From the NCBI GenBank assembly GCA_943330855.2, contig CALQJI020000060.1, forward strand, positions 1 through 32,223: a stretch of 32,223 nucleotides of DNA, in the 5' to 3' direction. The notes beneath the pieces are model-generated. The model saw only the letters and a program-made list of their open reading frames with translations. It was not told the origin of the DNA and did no database searches. This document shows positions 1 to 7,663 of this stretch, piece after piece. The stretch is from Klebsiella pneumoniae (lineage in GTDB: Bacteria > Verrucomicrobiota > Verrucomicrobiia > Limisphaerales > SXTU01). Position 1 is the first letter of the stretch; each line of letters opens with the position of its first letter. The translations under genes and the position numbers were made by a program.

Positions 1-51
1 GTAGCGGCCGTGAATGCGGGCCAGGGCCTCGCGTTTGGCGGAGCGACTCAT
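1..51 (-). CDS. Transposase N-terminus (DDE/integrase-core type), partial
   Basis: An ATG at 51 on the minus strand opens a frame running off the left window edge after 17 codons, MSRSAKREALARIHGRY. This basic start resembles the N-termini of integrase-core (rve/DDE) transposases beginning MS..AKR with an R-Y pair further on, before a helix-turn-helix. Only 17 residues are visible, so the family (IS481- or ISNCY-like) is tentative. The two direct repeats directly upstream support the call. If correct, the transposase is read leftward, away from the cytochrome gene. Confidence 0.5.
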   Translation of the reverse strand, partial: MSRSAKREALARIHGRY

Positions 52-143
52 GTTCGGGGCTTGGGTAACCACGAATGTGAGTCAACGTATCGTCGGACTC
101 CTCGTCCAACTCCCCGCCCCGGTAACATTTAATATGAGTCAAC
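1..143 (-). mobile_element. End of an insertion sequence with two direct repeats
   Basis: On the minus strand, two near-identical 23-bp direct repeats lie at 121-143 and 64-86. Both begin GTTGACTCA and end GTTACC and they sit 57 bp apart, just upstream of a transposase-like start codon at 51. Paired subterminal repeats ahead of a transposase gene are typical of transposase-binding sites at IS ends. The outer boundary of the element cannot be fixed; it is probably at or slightly right of 143, before the cytochrome gene at 226. Assignment as an IS end is inference from the repeats plus the partial transposase. Confidence 0.55.
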
Positions 144-225
144 TCGGCCGGCCCACGGCCGAAATTTTTCGCGTGCAAACCGGCTTTCCTCCGGCTAGAC
201 ACCCGCCGCTAACAGCACATAAATT

Positions 226-615
226 ATGAAACGTTTGACCATCGCCCTCAGCCTCTGCGCAGCCCTCGCCCTCACCGCCACGGCCGCCGCCAAGAAAGAA
301 ATCCCCCCGGCCTCCAAGAAGACCGGCCTGACGTTCGACAAGGACATCAAGCCCATCTTCGAGAAGTCCTGCTTCGAGTGTCACGGCGACAAGAAGCAGA
401 AAGCCAAGCTCCGCCTCGACTCCCTCGCCGCCACCCTCAAGGGCGGGGAGAACGGCAAGGCCGTCGTCGTCGGCAAGAGCGCTGACAGCTCGCTCGTCAA
501 ATCCGTCGCCCGCCTCGTGGAAGACGACGCCATGCCGCCCGAGGGCAAAGGCAAGCCGCTGACCGCCGAACAAATCGGCCTCATCCGCGCGTGGATCGAT
601 CAGGGCGCGAAGTAA
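226..615 (+). CDS. Small secreted monohaem cytochrome c (PSCyt1-like)
   Basis: This 129-residue protein has a clear Sec signal peptide (MKRLTIALSL... ending about residue 22 in ATAAA). A single haem c motif, CFECH, lies at residues 49-53, and a likely axial Met lies in DDAMPPEGKG near residue 101. The layout DIKPIF..SCFECHG followed by LRLDSL and a C-terminal IRAWIDQGA matches the planctomycete-type cytochrome c domain (PSCyt1). In this group the domain is usually fused to DUF1592/DUF1549 partners, as in the gene at 12484; here it stands alone. It is probably a periplasmic electron carrier; its partner is not identifiable. It is monocistronic and followed by a strong terminator at 642-677. 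Confidence 0.88.
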   Translation: MKRLTIALSLCAALALTATAAAKKEIPPASKKTGLTFDKDIKPIFEKSCFECHGDKKQKAKLRLDSLAATLKGGENGKAVVVGKSADSSLVKSVARLVEDDAMPPEGKGKPLTAEQIGLIRAWIDQGAK

Positions 616-641
616 GCCCGGTCCCGCAATTCCCTTTCGCC

Positions 642-677
642 AAACTCCGGCTCGCTCTGCGGGCCGGAGTTTTCTTT
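642..677 (+). terminator. Rho-independent terminator
   Basis: A perfect 10-bp stem (AAACTCCGGC at 642-651 pairing with GCCGGAGTTT at 663-672) closes an 11-nt loop and runs into a T-rich tract, TTTTCTTT. It sits 27 nt after the cytochrome stop codon and separates that gene from rtcB. Confidence 0.88.
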
Positions 678-825
678 GTGCCGTGCCCGCTGCGGACAAC
701 CGCCCGTCTCCTGGCCGCATTCAGGAGTTGGCTCATCTGCGGTTCGGCGTTTGGACTTCAAACAGCGAAACGCCAAAAGGGTTTTCCCCACCGCGCCAGT
801 CCGCTAACTTTACGGCGCACAACCC

Positions 826-2220
826 ATGAACACCAAAGACCTCATCGCCCTCGGCGTGCCGCCCGGCGAAGCCACACGCCGCGGCATCGAGTTCATCGCG
901 CGCTTCATCCTCAAGGGCGGTGACAAGACATTGCTGCCAGCCGAAGTCGAAGCCGTCGTGCGACAGCCTGCGGGTTTCGCGACAGATGAATTGCGGGGTG
1001 ATTTCGCCAAGGCGCTGCTCAAGTCCACGCGCCCCATCCACGCCGCCGTCGCGCCGTGGCGGCAGTGGGGCGAGGGCCTCGAACTCGAGGCCGTCAACCA
1101 AATGGCCCGCGCCTGCCAGCTCCCCATCTCCGTCGCCGGCGCGCTAATGCCCGACGCTCACGTGGGCTACGGCCTGCCCATCGGCGGCGTGCTCGCCACC
1201 GAAAACGCCGTCATCCCTTACGCCGTCGGCGTGGACATCGCGTGCCGCATGAAGATGACCGTGCTGGACCTGCCCGTGCGCGAGCTGGACCGCCGCCGCG
1301 AGCGGCTCATCAAAGCCATCGCGGACGAGACCCGTTTCGGCATCGGCGCGCACTTCGATCAGCCACGTCAACACGCCGTGCTGGACGCTGATTGGAACAT
1401 CAGCCCCGTCACGAAGCTGCGCAAAGGCCGTGCGTGGTCACAGCTCGGCAGCAGCGGCAGCGGCAATCACTTCGTCGAGTTCGGCCTCTTCACCGCGAGC
1501 GAGACGATTAACGGTTTGCCGCCCGGCGAATACGTCGCCTTGCTCTCGCACAGCGGCAGTCGCGGCACCGGCGCGGCGGTCTGTGAGCACTACAGCAAGC
1601 TCGCGATGGACCAACACCCCGAGCTGCCGAAGGAGCACAAGCAGCTCGCGTGGCTCTCGCTCGACTCAGCGGAAGGTCAGGAGTATTGGGCCGCGATGGA
1701 GTTGATGGGCCATTACGCCGCTGCCAATCACGCGGTGATTCACCAGCACATCGCCGAGCACCTCCGCGTGCAGGTGCTGCTCGACGTGGAGAACCACCAC
1801 AACTTCGCGTGGAAGGAACGGCACGTCATCGGTGGCGTGGAGCGCGACGTCGTCGTGCATCGCAAGGGCGCGACGCCTGCGGGTGTGGGCGTGCTGGGCA
1901 TCATCCCCGGCTCGATGGCCTCGCCCGGCTACGTCGTGCGTGGCAAGGGGAACGAGCCGTCGCTCAAGTCCGCGTCACATGGCGCCGGCCGCGTGATGAG
2001 CCGGAAGAAGGCGGCGGCGACCTTCGAGTGGAACAAGGTCAACCGCGTGCTGAAGGAAGCCGGGGTCCACCTCATCAGCGCCGGCCTGGACGAGGTGCCG
2101 ATGGTTTACAAAGACATCCACCAAGTCATGGCCGCGCAGACCGACCTCGTGGAAGTCCTCGGCCAGTTCGACCCCAAGCTGGTGAAGATGGCCCCGTCCG
2201 GCGAGCGCGCGGAGGATTGA
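826..2220 (+). CDS. rtcB: RtcB-type RNA ligase (3'-phosphate/5'-OH)
   Basis: This 464-residue protein carries the RtcB signature motifs in order: MPDAHVGYGLPIGG (~109), VGVDIACRM (~135), QLGSSGSGNHFVEFG (~206), SHSGSRGTG (~243), ENHHNFAWKE (~323) and SASHGAGRVMSR. His385 in SHGAGR is the residue that becomes guanylylated in this family. The Asp, Cys and His residues in DAH, DIAC, GNH and HHNF match the known Mn(II) site. RtcB joins RNA 2',3'-cyclic-phosphate or 3'-phosphate ends to 5'-OH ends using GTP, in RNA repair or tRNA maturation. Length lies between E. coli RtcB (~408) and archaeal enzymes (~481). No archease or RtcA gene is adjacent. No Shine-Dalgarno sequence is evident before the ATG. 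Confidence 0.96.
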   Translation: MNTKDLIALGVPPGEATRRGIEFIARFILKGGDKTLLPAEVEAVVRQPAGFATDELRGDFAKALLKSTRPIHAAVAPWRQWGEGLELEAVNQMARACQLPISVAGALMPDAHVGYGLPIGGVLATENAVIPYAVGVDIACRMKMTVLDLPVRELDRRRERLIKAIADETRFGIGAHFDQPRQHAVLDADWNISPVTKLRKGRAWSQLGSSGSGNHFVEFGLFTASETINGLPPGEYVALLSHSGSRGTGAAVCEHYSKLAMDQHPELPKEHKQLAWLSLDSAEGQEYWAAMELMGHYAAANHAVIHQHIAEHLRVQVLLDVENHHNFAWKERHVIGGVERDVVVHRKGATPAGVGVLGIIPGSMASPGYVVRGKGNEPSLKSASHGAGRVMSRKKAAATFEWNKVNRVLKEAGVHLISAGLDEVPMVYKDIHQVMAAQTDLVEVLGQFDPKLVKMAPSGERAED

Positions 2221-2250
2221 TGTGGAGCGCGCGGCAAAGCGCAGCGCAGC

Positions 2251-2595
2251 TCACCCTGGTGGCCAGGTCATCGGCCGGCCACCGAGGATGTGGCAGTGGA
2301 GGTGCGGGACGGATTCGCCACCGTCGCGACCATTGTTGATGACAAGGCGGTAGCCGTTGGCCGCGAGACCGACCAGTTGGGCGACTTCCGCAGCCTTCAG
2401 CAACAGGTGGCCGAGCACGACGTGATCATCGGGAGTCGCCTCGGCGATACGGGGGATGGGTTTGCGCGGCACGATGAGGATGTGCGTGGGCGCCTGCGGG
2501 TGGAGATCGCGGAAGGCGATGACGTGCTCGTCTTCGTAGACCAAGTTCGCCGGGATTTCCTTTGTGGCGATACGTTCAAAGAGGGTTTTGCTCAT
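2251..2595 (-). CDS. HIT-family (Hint-like) nucleotide hydrolase
   Basis: The 114-residue protein begins MSKTLFERIA. The open frame extends further upstream, but this start is chosen because it forms an ATGA overlap with the stop of the DUF1275 gene and matches family length. It has the histidine triad HLHCHILGGR at 98-107 (His98, His100, His102; His100 is the expected nucleophile) and the C-terminal WPPG typical of Hint/PKCI-like proteins, which hydrolyse nucleoside phosphoramidates. The upstream LHPQAPTHILIVPRKPI block is also a Hint hallmark. It is the second gene of a two-gene operon, translationally coupled to the membrane protein. It is cytoplasmic; the physiological substrate is unknown, as for most bacterial Hint proteins. 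Confidence 0.93.
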   Translation of the reverse strand: MSKTLFERIATKEIPANLVYEDEHVIAFRDLHPQAPTHILIVPRKPIPRIAEATPDDHVVLGHLLLKAAEVAQLVGLAANGYRLVINNGRDGGESVPHLHCHILGGRPMTWPPG

Positions 2596-3287
2596 ACATG
2601 GGTATCCGGTGGCTGAGGCGCTGTGTGGCTCAATTTGTAGTGAAGATAAACGGTGTAGGCCAGCCCCACGAAGCCCGTGAGCGCGGCGGGAAAATAGAGT
2701 GTGCCGTAGTTGAATTTGGCAAACATCGCCGCCCCAACGACGCCCCCGATCAGAAAGGAGCCGAGCAGCACTAGCCACAAGCGGAACCGCCGCCAGTCTT
2801 CCGTGATGCCGCGCAGCCGATGGCCGAAGAAAATACCCAGGTCAGTGAACACCCCGGAGACGTGGGTGGTGCGGAGCACGGCCCCGCTGTAGGTGCTGGT
2901 CATCGCGTTCTGCAAGCCACACGCCCCAGAGGCCAGATAGTCGCCCATCACATTGTTGTGCTTGAGTAGCGGCACCGCCGCCACCAGCAACGCGGACTCG
3001 ATCACCAGTGCGACCCCGTAACGGCGACCGAGCTTGAGGCGGCTATCTTGGATGATGAAGCCGCTGACGGTGGCTCCCATTACGAAGGCGACCAAAATCA
3101 CCAGCAAATGCAGCGCCTCCTCCAACTCCCACTGGGCTAGCGCGATGCCAGCCAGCGTCGAGGTCCCAGTCAGATGCGTGACGCCCTGATGTTCAAAACC
3201 GAGAAAGCCCACGGCGTTGACGATCCCTGCGATGAATGAGAGGACGGCCGCACCGAACCAAATCCAACGTGGCAATTTGTGAATCAT
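2592..3287 (-). CDS. DUF1275 (YoaK-like) membrane protein
   Basis: From the ATG at 3287 this is 231 residues (MIHKLPRWIW...) with about six hydrophobic segments. The opening FIAGIVNAVGFLGF, then THLTGTST and, near residue 135, TTHVSGVFTDLG, match the DUF1275/YoaK family. Those conserved glycine- and Thr-rich helices occur in integral membrane proteins of unknown function. A GTG at 3317 would add ten residues; the ATG is preferred because family members start just before the first helix. The gene overlaps the HIT gene by 4 nt (ATGA). Transport is sometimes suggested for the family, but nothing here shows a substrate. Confidence 0.88.
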   Translation of the reverse strand: MIHKLPRWIWFGAAVLSFIAGIVNAVGFLGFEHQGVTHLTGTSTLAGIALAQWELEEALHLLVILVAFVMGATVSGFIIQDSRLKLGRRYGVALVIESALLVAAVPLLKHNNVMGDYLASGACGLQNAMTSTYSGAVLRTTHVSGVFTDLGIFFGHRLRGITEDWRRFRLWLVLLGSFLIGGVVGAAMFAKFNYGTLYFPAALTGFVGLAYTVYLHYKLSHTAPQPPDTHV

Positions 3288-3353
3288 GCGACTCGGCAAC
3301 TCATGGTAAGGCACCACGCCCGCGTAACGCTTCTCCCGTCGGATGCCACCCGA

Positions 3354-3917
3354 TCAATTCACCACCAGCGCGCAGTCGGCGCAATGGTTCTCGTCGAGGC
3401 ACTGGCGGAGGTAGCCCACAATCTGGTCGCTCATCGCGCGGCAGCGGTGGCACCAGCGGCGTGCGCCCACGAGCCGTTTCACACAGGCGTGCAGGCCGCT
3501 GAATCGCAGGAGCCTCGGGGACTTGCTGAGTTGCTGGCGCATCTCCGCGCGCAGACGCGGGAAGAAGAGCAGTTCCCCGCTGTCGCCAGTTTCCTCCGCG
3601 AGTAGGTCCAGGCTGGTCTCGGCCACGGGACGGGCGAGGTCAGCGGCGGACATGGGTTCCGCCGCGGCCATGACGAGGCCAAGGCCGCGAAGGACCTCTT
3701 CGAGTGCGAGGGTGAACTCCGCGATGGTCACGATGGTCTGCTGCCGCTCGACCTTGAAGTAGTGGAGCACGGCGGCGGCGGCCTCTTTGACGATCTCGTG
3801 GTCGAGTTGGTCCACGGCCGCGCCGATGACCTCGACGCTCACGTCCTCGACGGCGCAGGGGATGTGCTCGCCGTTGGGAGTTTCAAATACCAGGCAGTGG
3901 GAATGTAGCTGTATCAC
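3354..3917 (-). CDS. Unknown Cys-rich protein coupled to nrdR
   Basis: I do not recognise a family. The 187-residue product starts at GTG 3917, overlapping the end of nrdR by 35 nt, so the two are almost certainly cotranscribed and coupled. The N-terminal half is acidic and helical (VEDVSVEVIG at ~23, an EAAAAVLHYF helix at ~45, EFTLALEEVLRGLG at ~67). This is loosely reminiscent of the helical arrangement of ATP-cones, but no ATP-cone motif is evident. The C-terminus has two Cys pairs, WCHRC (156-159) and CADC (179-182), plus C173, resembling a zinc ribbon. There is no signal peptide. A role linked to NrdR or ribonucleotide metabolism is suggested only by position. Confidence 0.72.
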   Translation of the reverse strand: MIQLHSHCLVFETPNGEHIPCAVEDVSVEVIGAAVDQLDHEIVKEAAAAVLHYFKVERQQTIVTIAEFTLALEEVLRGLGLVMAAAEPMSAADLARPVAETSLDLLAEETGDSGELLFFPRLRAEMRQQLSKSPRLLRFSGLHACVKRLVGARRWCHRCRAMSDQIVGYLRQCLDENHCADCALVVN

Positions 3918-4368
3918 GTTTGGCCTCTAGGTGTTTGACTGCATCCAGAAAGTCCTCCGTCTCCTCGAATCGCCGGTAGATGCTCGCGTAGCGGACGTAG
4001 GCGACTTTGTCCAACTCGCGCAGGCGGGCCATGACTATCTCTCCGACCGCTTGGCTGGGCACCTCGGAGTCGAAATCGTCGGTGATGCGGTCGGCAATCG
4101 ACTCGGCGAGCGCCTCCATCTCCGCCGCGGGCACGGGACGTTTGGCGCAGGCGGCTTTGAGACTGCCGAGCAGCTTCTCCTTCGTGAATTCCTCGCGGCG
4201 GCCGTCGCGCTTCACGACCATCAGGCCGGCGTGCTCAATCTCCTCGTAGGTGGTGAAGCGGTGCTCGCACTTGAGGCACTCGCGCCGGCGGCGGATGGTG
4301 GAGCCTTCCCGTGAACCCCGGGAATCAATCACTTTATCGTCAAGACCGCCGCACTTGGGACAACGCAT
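3883..4368 (-). CDS. nrdR: NrdR transcriptional repressor of ribonucleotide reductases
   Basis: The 161-residue protein starts MRCPKCGGLDDKVIDSR. The N-terminal zinc ribbon uses CPKC (3-6) and CLKC (~31-34). It is followed by FTTYE and an ATP-cone from ~49 (VVKRDGRREEFTKEKLLGSL... and VAYVRYASIYRRFE), all diagnostic for NrdR. NrdR senses ATP/dATP through the cone and represses nrd operons at paired NrdR boxes. No nrd gene and no convincing NrdR box is seen in the window, so it acts in trans. It is the first gene of a two-gene minus-strand operon with the Cys-rich protein. Confidence 0.97.
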   Translation of the reverse strand: MRCPKCGGLDDKVIDSRGSREGSTIRRRRECLKCEHRFTTYEEIEHAGLMVVKRDGRREEFTKEKLLGSLKAACAKRPVPAAEMEALAESIADRITDDFDSEVPSQAVGEIVMARLRELDKVAYVRYASIYRRFEETEDFLDAVKHLEAKRDTATFPLPGI

Positions 4369-4704
4369 AATAAAGCCTCACCACTTCAAATAGATACCGG
4401 GAGTTGCGTAACACACTGCTAATAGTGGGGCAAGGGTTTTGCCTTAGTTTTGCCATCATTAGCAGAGCGGACGGAGATTGGGGGGATGGAGCGATGCCGG
4501 TGAGGCCGAGCGCTTTGCGTAAAACGCGAACTTCGAAATGGGGTGGCCACGAAAGGGCGCAAAGAACACAAAGGAGAGGAGATGGATGCGATTGGGACTG
4601 GACCCATTCCCGCCTGGCAGTTTTCCTGCCACGAGCTTTGCTTTGCGCTCTATGCGCCCTTTCGCGGCTGAACTTCGGGATTCGGACCAATCACTAACAA
4701 GTAA
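4369..4704. other. Intergenic stretch between nrdR and lpxI
   Basis: This 336-bp gap between nrdR and the 3' end of lpxI, both on the minus strand, holds no supported gene. It contains an inverted-repeat element (4545-4669) and must contain the nrdR promoter near 4370-4450, where the sequence turns AT-richer. I see no clear -10/-35 pair and no NrdR box. Confidence 0.6.
4545..4669. repeat. Inverted-repeat element with GAAAGGGCGCA arms
   Basis: The left arm, 4545-4573, reads GGCCACGAAAGGGCGCAAAG and continues with AACACAAAGG. The right arm, 4637-4669, is its imperfect reverse complement with the core TGCGCCCTTTCGCGGC. The arms share the uninterrupted GAAAGGGCGCA core and similar flanks (AAAGAACACAAAG against TAGAGCGCAAAG). 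Such 'CGAAAGGGCGCAAAGAACGCAAAG' words recur in intergenic DNA of several environmental phyla (recalled, not searched). No coding capacity is evident. Confidence 0.75.
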
Positions 4705-5535
4705 TCACTTTTCCCGCTCGACGGTGAGCAGCGACAGCCCGTGCTGACGGACAAGATTTTCCATCACCTCCTGCTCCAGCAACAGCGTGCGGCCCACCTC
4801 GAAGGCGAGCACGCGGATGCCGCTGGCGGCGCAGACTTCCAAAGTGCGCGGGCCGACGCACGGGATGTCGAAGCGCAGGTCGTGCTGCTCCTTGGCCACC
4901 TTCACCGCGACGGCTCCACCGCTCTTGCCGGCCAGTTCACCGCCGCGTGCGAGTGCCTTGTCCGTGCCCTCGAAGCCCTCGACGGCGAGCACGGTGCCGC
5001 CCTTGACCACGGCGGTCTGGCCGATTTCGAGACGGGAAATTTCCTTGGCGATGCGGAAACCGAGGCGCACATCTGCCGACTCGTCATCGCTCAACTTCTT
5101 GCCGAGCGCAAAGCTCGGCCCGGCCATGAGGGGTTGCAGCCACGGCCCGGCGGAGATCAGTTCCACTCCGTCCTTCTTCAACTCATCGGCAATGCCCCCG
5201 AAGATCGTGTGGGCGTTCTTTTCCTTGAGTCGCAGGAGCAGCGCCACGGCGCGCAAATCGGGCCGGAGGTCGAACAGATTTTTCGGCGCGATTTGCCCGA
5301 CCATTACGCAGTGCTTCACGCCCCGCTCGGTGAAGGTGGAAATCATTTTGCCGAGCTGCCCCACGCGCAACCACACGAGGTCGTCCACAAGCTGCGCGAG
5401 TGCGGGGTCGGTCTCGCCCTCGAACGCCACCGCGACGAGGCGTGTGACCCCCATCGCGCGCGCCTGGCGTGCGAGGAGGAAGGGCAGCGTGCGGTTGCCG
5501 GCGATGATGCCGAGCGTCTGGATAGCGGCGGACAC
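4705..5535 (-). CDS. lpxI: LpxI-type UDP-2,3-diacylglucosamine pyrophosphatase
   Basis: The 276-residue protein starts at GTG 5535 (MSAAIQTLGIIAGNRTLP). The opening GIIAGNRTLPFLLARQAR, the central MVGQIAPKNLF (~98), SAGPWLQPLMAG (~127) and the C-terminal FDIPCVGPRTLE and A-G-R-T-L-L-L-E-like block match LpxI (DUF1009). LpxI hydrolyses UDP-2,3-diacylglucosamine to lipid X and UMP, replacing LpxH in many non-enterobacterial Gram-negatives. It acts at the cytoplasmic face of the inner membrane in lipid A synthesis. Full length for the family. No lpxA/B/D/K neighbour is present, so the gene has been separated from the usual lpx cluster. Its presence implies a lipid A-containing outer membrane. 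Confidence 0.94.
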   Translation of the reverse strand: MSAAIQTLGIIAGNRTLPFLLARQARAMGVTRLVAVAFEGETDPALAQLVDDLVWLRVGQLGKMISTFTERGVKHCVMVGQIAPKNLFDLRPDLRAVALLLRLKEKNAHTIFGGIADELKKDGVELISAGPWLQPLMAGPSFALGKKLSDDESADVRLGFRIAKEISRLEIGQTAVVKGGTVLAVEGFEGTDKALARGGELAGKSGGAVAVKVAKEQHDLRFDIPCVGPRTLEVCAASGIRVLAFEVGRTLLLEQEVMENLVRQHGLSLLTVEREK

Positions 5536-5736
5536 GGGCGGGAGCGTAGTGGGGTGCAGTGGGCTTGTCAGGGAGGGAAAATGGAAGAAGTAGAGTCAGG
5601 GCTGAGCCCAGCGGCCCAGCGCGCGCCTCCCCAAACCGTCGCCGACAAAGCCCTCACGGATACGGGGTCTGCCAATGCTCCTAGAAAATCCGGAGAACAT
5701 TTCCCTCCAGATGTATGAAAGAAGCCTGCTAACCGA

Positions 5737-6327
5737 CTAAATCTGCTGCACGACTTTCTGGTAGCACTCGGGGCAGATGCCGTGGGTGAACTTAGCCTGC
5801 GAGTGGGTCGTGATGTAGGACTCGACCTCGTGCCAGTAGTTCCGGTCGTCGCGGATTTTTTTGCAGTAGCAGCAAATGGGCAGGAGGCCCTGAAGTTGTT
5901 TCACATGGTCCAGCGCGGCCTCGAGGTCCGTCACGCGCGCGGCCAGTTCGGTCTGGAGATGCACCACACGCGCGCCGACTTGGACGCGGGCTTTTAACTC
6001 CTCTTGATCGAAGGGCTTGGTGATGTAGTCATCCGCACCGGACTCGAGACCTTGGACGATGTTCGCTTTCCCACCCCGGATGGTGAGCAAAATCATGTAG
6101 AGGGGCGAGAGCTTGAGCTGGTGACGCGCGCGGCAGCACAGCTCCACGCCGTCCATGCCGGGCATCTGCCAGTCGATGACCGCAAGCCGGGGGGGATTTT
6201 CCGCCTGAAACGCCTGAATGGCCTGGTCGCCGTTGGTGGTGCTCACGATCTCGTATTGCCAGCGGGTCAGCAGGTCTTCGAGAATCCGCCGGACCACGGG
6301 GTCATCTTCAACGATCAGGACTTTCAT
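5737..6327 (-). CDS. Response regulator: REC + coiled coil + Cys-pair module
   Basis: The 196-residue protein has a complete receiver domain: acidic pair E7/D8-D9, phosphoacceptor Asp52 in VIDWQMPGMDG, and Lys104 in YITKPFD. A helical linker (~108-147, HLQTELAARVTDLEAALDHV) follows. The C-terminal ~48 residues contain LLPICCYCKKIRDDRNYW (Cys152, 153, 155) and THGICPECY (Cys185, 188), a likely metal site. There is no DNA-binding domain, so output is probably protein-protein interaction or a metal/redox-linked signal. The same architecture recurs in the truncated regulator at 31566-32075. No histidine kinase is adjacent. It is transcribed divergently from the aldo/keto reductase. Confidence 0.92.
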   Translation of the reverse strand: MKVLIVEDDPVVRRILEDLLTRWQYEIVSTTNGDQAIQAFQAENPPRLAVIDWQMPGMDGVELCCRARHQLKLSPLYMILLTIRGGKANIVQGLESGADDYITKPFDQEELKARVQVGARVVHLQTELAARVTDLEAALDHVKQLQGLLPICCYCKKIRDDRNYWHEVESYITTHSQAKFTHGICPECYQKVVQQI

Positions 6328-6437
6328 GCGCTTATTATGTGAACCTTAGCTAGCGTTCCAAGAAGGCTGCGGCACGTCAAGCTACGCGTGCGGCAAACGC
6401 GATTGCCTCACGTCCCTCGCCCCGCCAAGCTCCGCTC

Positions 6438-7619
6438 ATGAAATACCGCCGCTTTGGCAAGACCGAACTCCAGATGCCCGTCTTCTCCTGCGGCGGGATG
6501 CGCTACCAGCACAAGTGGCAGGACGTGCCGCCCGGCGAAGTCCCCAAGGACGGCCAGGCTAATCTCGAAGCCACCATCCACCGCGCGCTCGAACTCGGCA
6601 TCAACCACATCGAGACCGCGCGCGGTTACGGCTCCAGCGAGATGCAGCTCGGCTGGGTGCTGCCCCAAATCAAGCGCGAGAAACTCATCGTCCAGACCAA
6701 GGTCGCGCCTTTCGCCACCCCCGAGGAATTCCTCCGCACCTTCGACGAGTCCATGAAGTATCTGCGGCTCGACCACGTGGACCTGCTCTCCTTCCACGGC
6801 ATCAACCATCGCCAGCACCTCGACTGGACGCTCCGCAAAGGCGGCTGCCTCGAAGCCGCGCGCAAGCTCCAGCGCGAAGGCCGCTGCCGCCACATCGGCT
6901 TCAGCACCCACGCCACCACCGACGTCATCCTCGACGCCGTCAACTCCGGCGAGTTCGCCTACTTCAACGTCCACTGGTATTTCGTCAACGACCTCAACTG
7001 GTCCACCATCGAAGCCGCCACGCGCCACGACATGGGCGTCTTCATCATCAGCCCCAACGACAAGGGCGGCAAACTCTACGCCCCGCCGCCGAAGCTCGTG
7101 GACTTCTGCGCCCCGCTCACGCCCATGCAGTTCAACTCCCTCTACTGCCTCGCGCGCCCGCAAGTCCACACCCTCAGTTGCGGCGCGGCGCGCCCGAGCG
7201 ACTTCGACGACCACGTCGCCGGCCTCGCGCACTACGACCGCGCGGCGGAAGCCATCGCGCCCATCGAGGCCCGGCTGCGCGCCGAGATGCTGCGCGTGCT
7301 GGGCGACGACTGGTGCCGCCGCTGGTTCGAAGGCCTGCCGAACTACGGCGACGTGCCCGGCGAAATCAACGTGAGCGAAATCCTCCGCCTCTGGACCTAC
7401 GCCAAGTCCCTCGACCTCGTGGACTGGGGCAAGATGCGCTACAACCTGCTGGGCCAGGCCGACCACTGGTTCCCCGGCCACAACGCCGCGAGCTTCGACG
7501 AGCGCAAGCTGCTGTCGACCGTGCAGCGCAGCCCCTTCGCCGCGCGCATCCCGGAAATCCTCCGCGAAGCCCACGCGATGATGTGGGAGGCCCCGGTGAA
7601 GCGGCTGAGTCAGAGCTAA
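6438..7619 (+). CDS. Aldo/keto reductase family oxidoreductase
   Basis: The 393-residue protein starts MKYRRFGKTELQMPVFSCGG, the classic aldo/keto reductase entry into a TIM barrel. Catalytic positions are seen as Tyr in ETARGYGSSEMQLG (~62), Lys in LIVQTKVAP (~83) and His in LLSFHGINHR (~118). The catalytic Asp is Glu (HIETA instead of HIDTA). Beyond the barrel is a ~100-residue C-terminal extension rich in Trp and Arg (WCRRWFEGLPNYGDVPGEIN). It resembles the position of the extension in COG1453-type predicted oxidoreductases but lacks ferredoxin Cys clusters. It is probably NADPH-dependent, cytoplasmic, with unknown substrate. Monocistronic; a hairpin with a T-run follows at 7636-7656. Confidence 0.9.
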   Translation: MKYRRFGKTELQMPVFSCGGMRYQHKWQDVPPGEVPKDGQANLEATIHRALELGINHIETARGYGSSEMQLGWVLPQIKREKLIVQTKVAPFATPEEFLRTFDESMKYLRLDHVDLLSFHGINHRQHLDWTLRKGGCLEAARKLQREGRCRHIGFSTHATTDVILDAVNSGEFAYFNVHWYFVNDLNWSTIEAATRHDMGVFIISPNDKGGKLYAPPPKLVDFCAPLTPMQFNSLYCLARPQVHTLSCGAARPSDFDDHVAGLAHYDRAAEAIAPIEARLRAEMLRVLGDDWCRRWFEGLPNYGDVPGEINVSEILRLWTYAKSLDLVDWGKMRYNLLGQADHWFPGHNAASFDERKLLSTVQRSPFAARIPEILREAHAMMWEAPVKRLSQS

Positions 7620-7635
7620 CGAGTCGGCTGGTTCG

Positions 7636-7656
7636 GTGGCCAGCTCGCCACTTTTT
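7636..7656 (+). terminator. Short putative terminator
   Basis: A 5-bp stem GTGGC/GCCAC (7636-7640 with 7647-7651) with a 6-nt loop is followed directly by TTTTT. It lies 17 nt after the aldo/keto reductase stop and just before the convergent gene. The stem is short, so this is moderate evidence. Confidence 0.45.
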
Positions 7657-7663
7657 CACGCCC

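Noticed and set aside
4369..4460. NrdR box upstream of nrdR
   Set aside because: No pair of sequences close to ACACwAwATATwGTGT is present.
4741..5718. 325-codon plus-strand frame opposite lpxI
   Set aside because: Composition is shadow-like and lpxI motifs lie on the minus strand over the same span.
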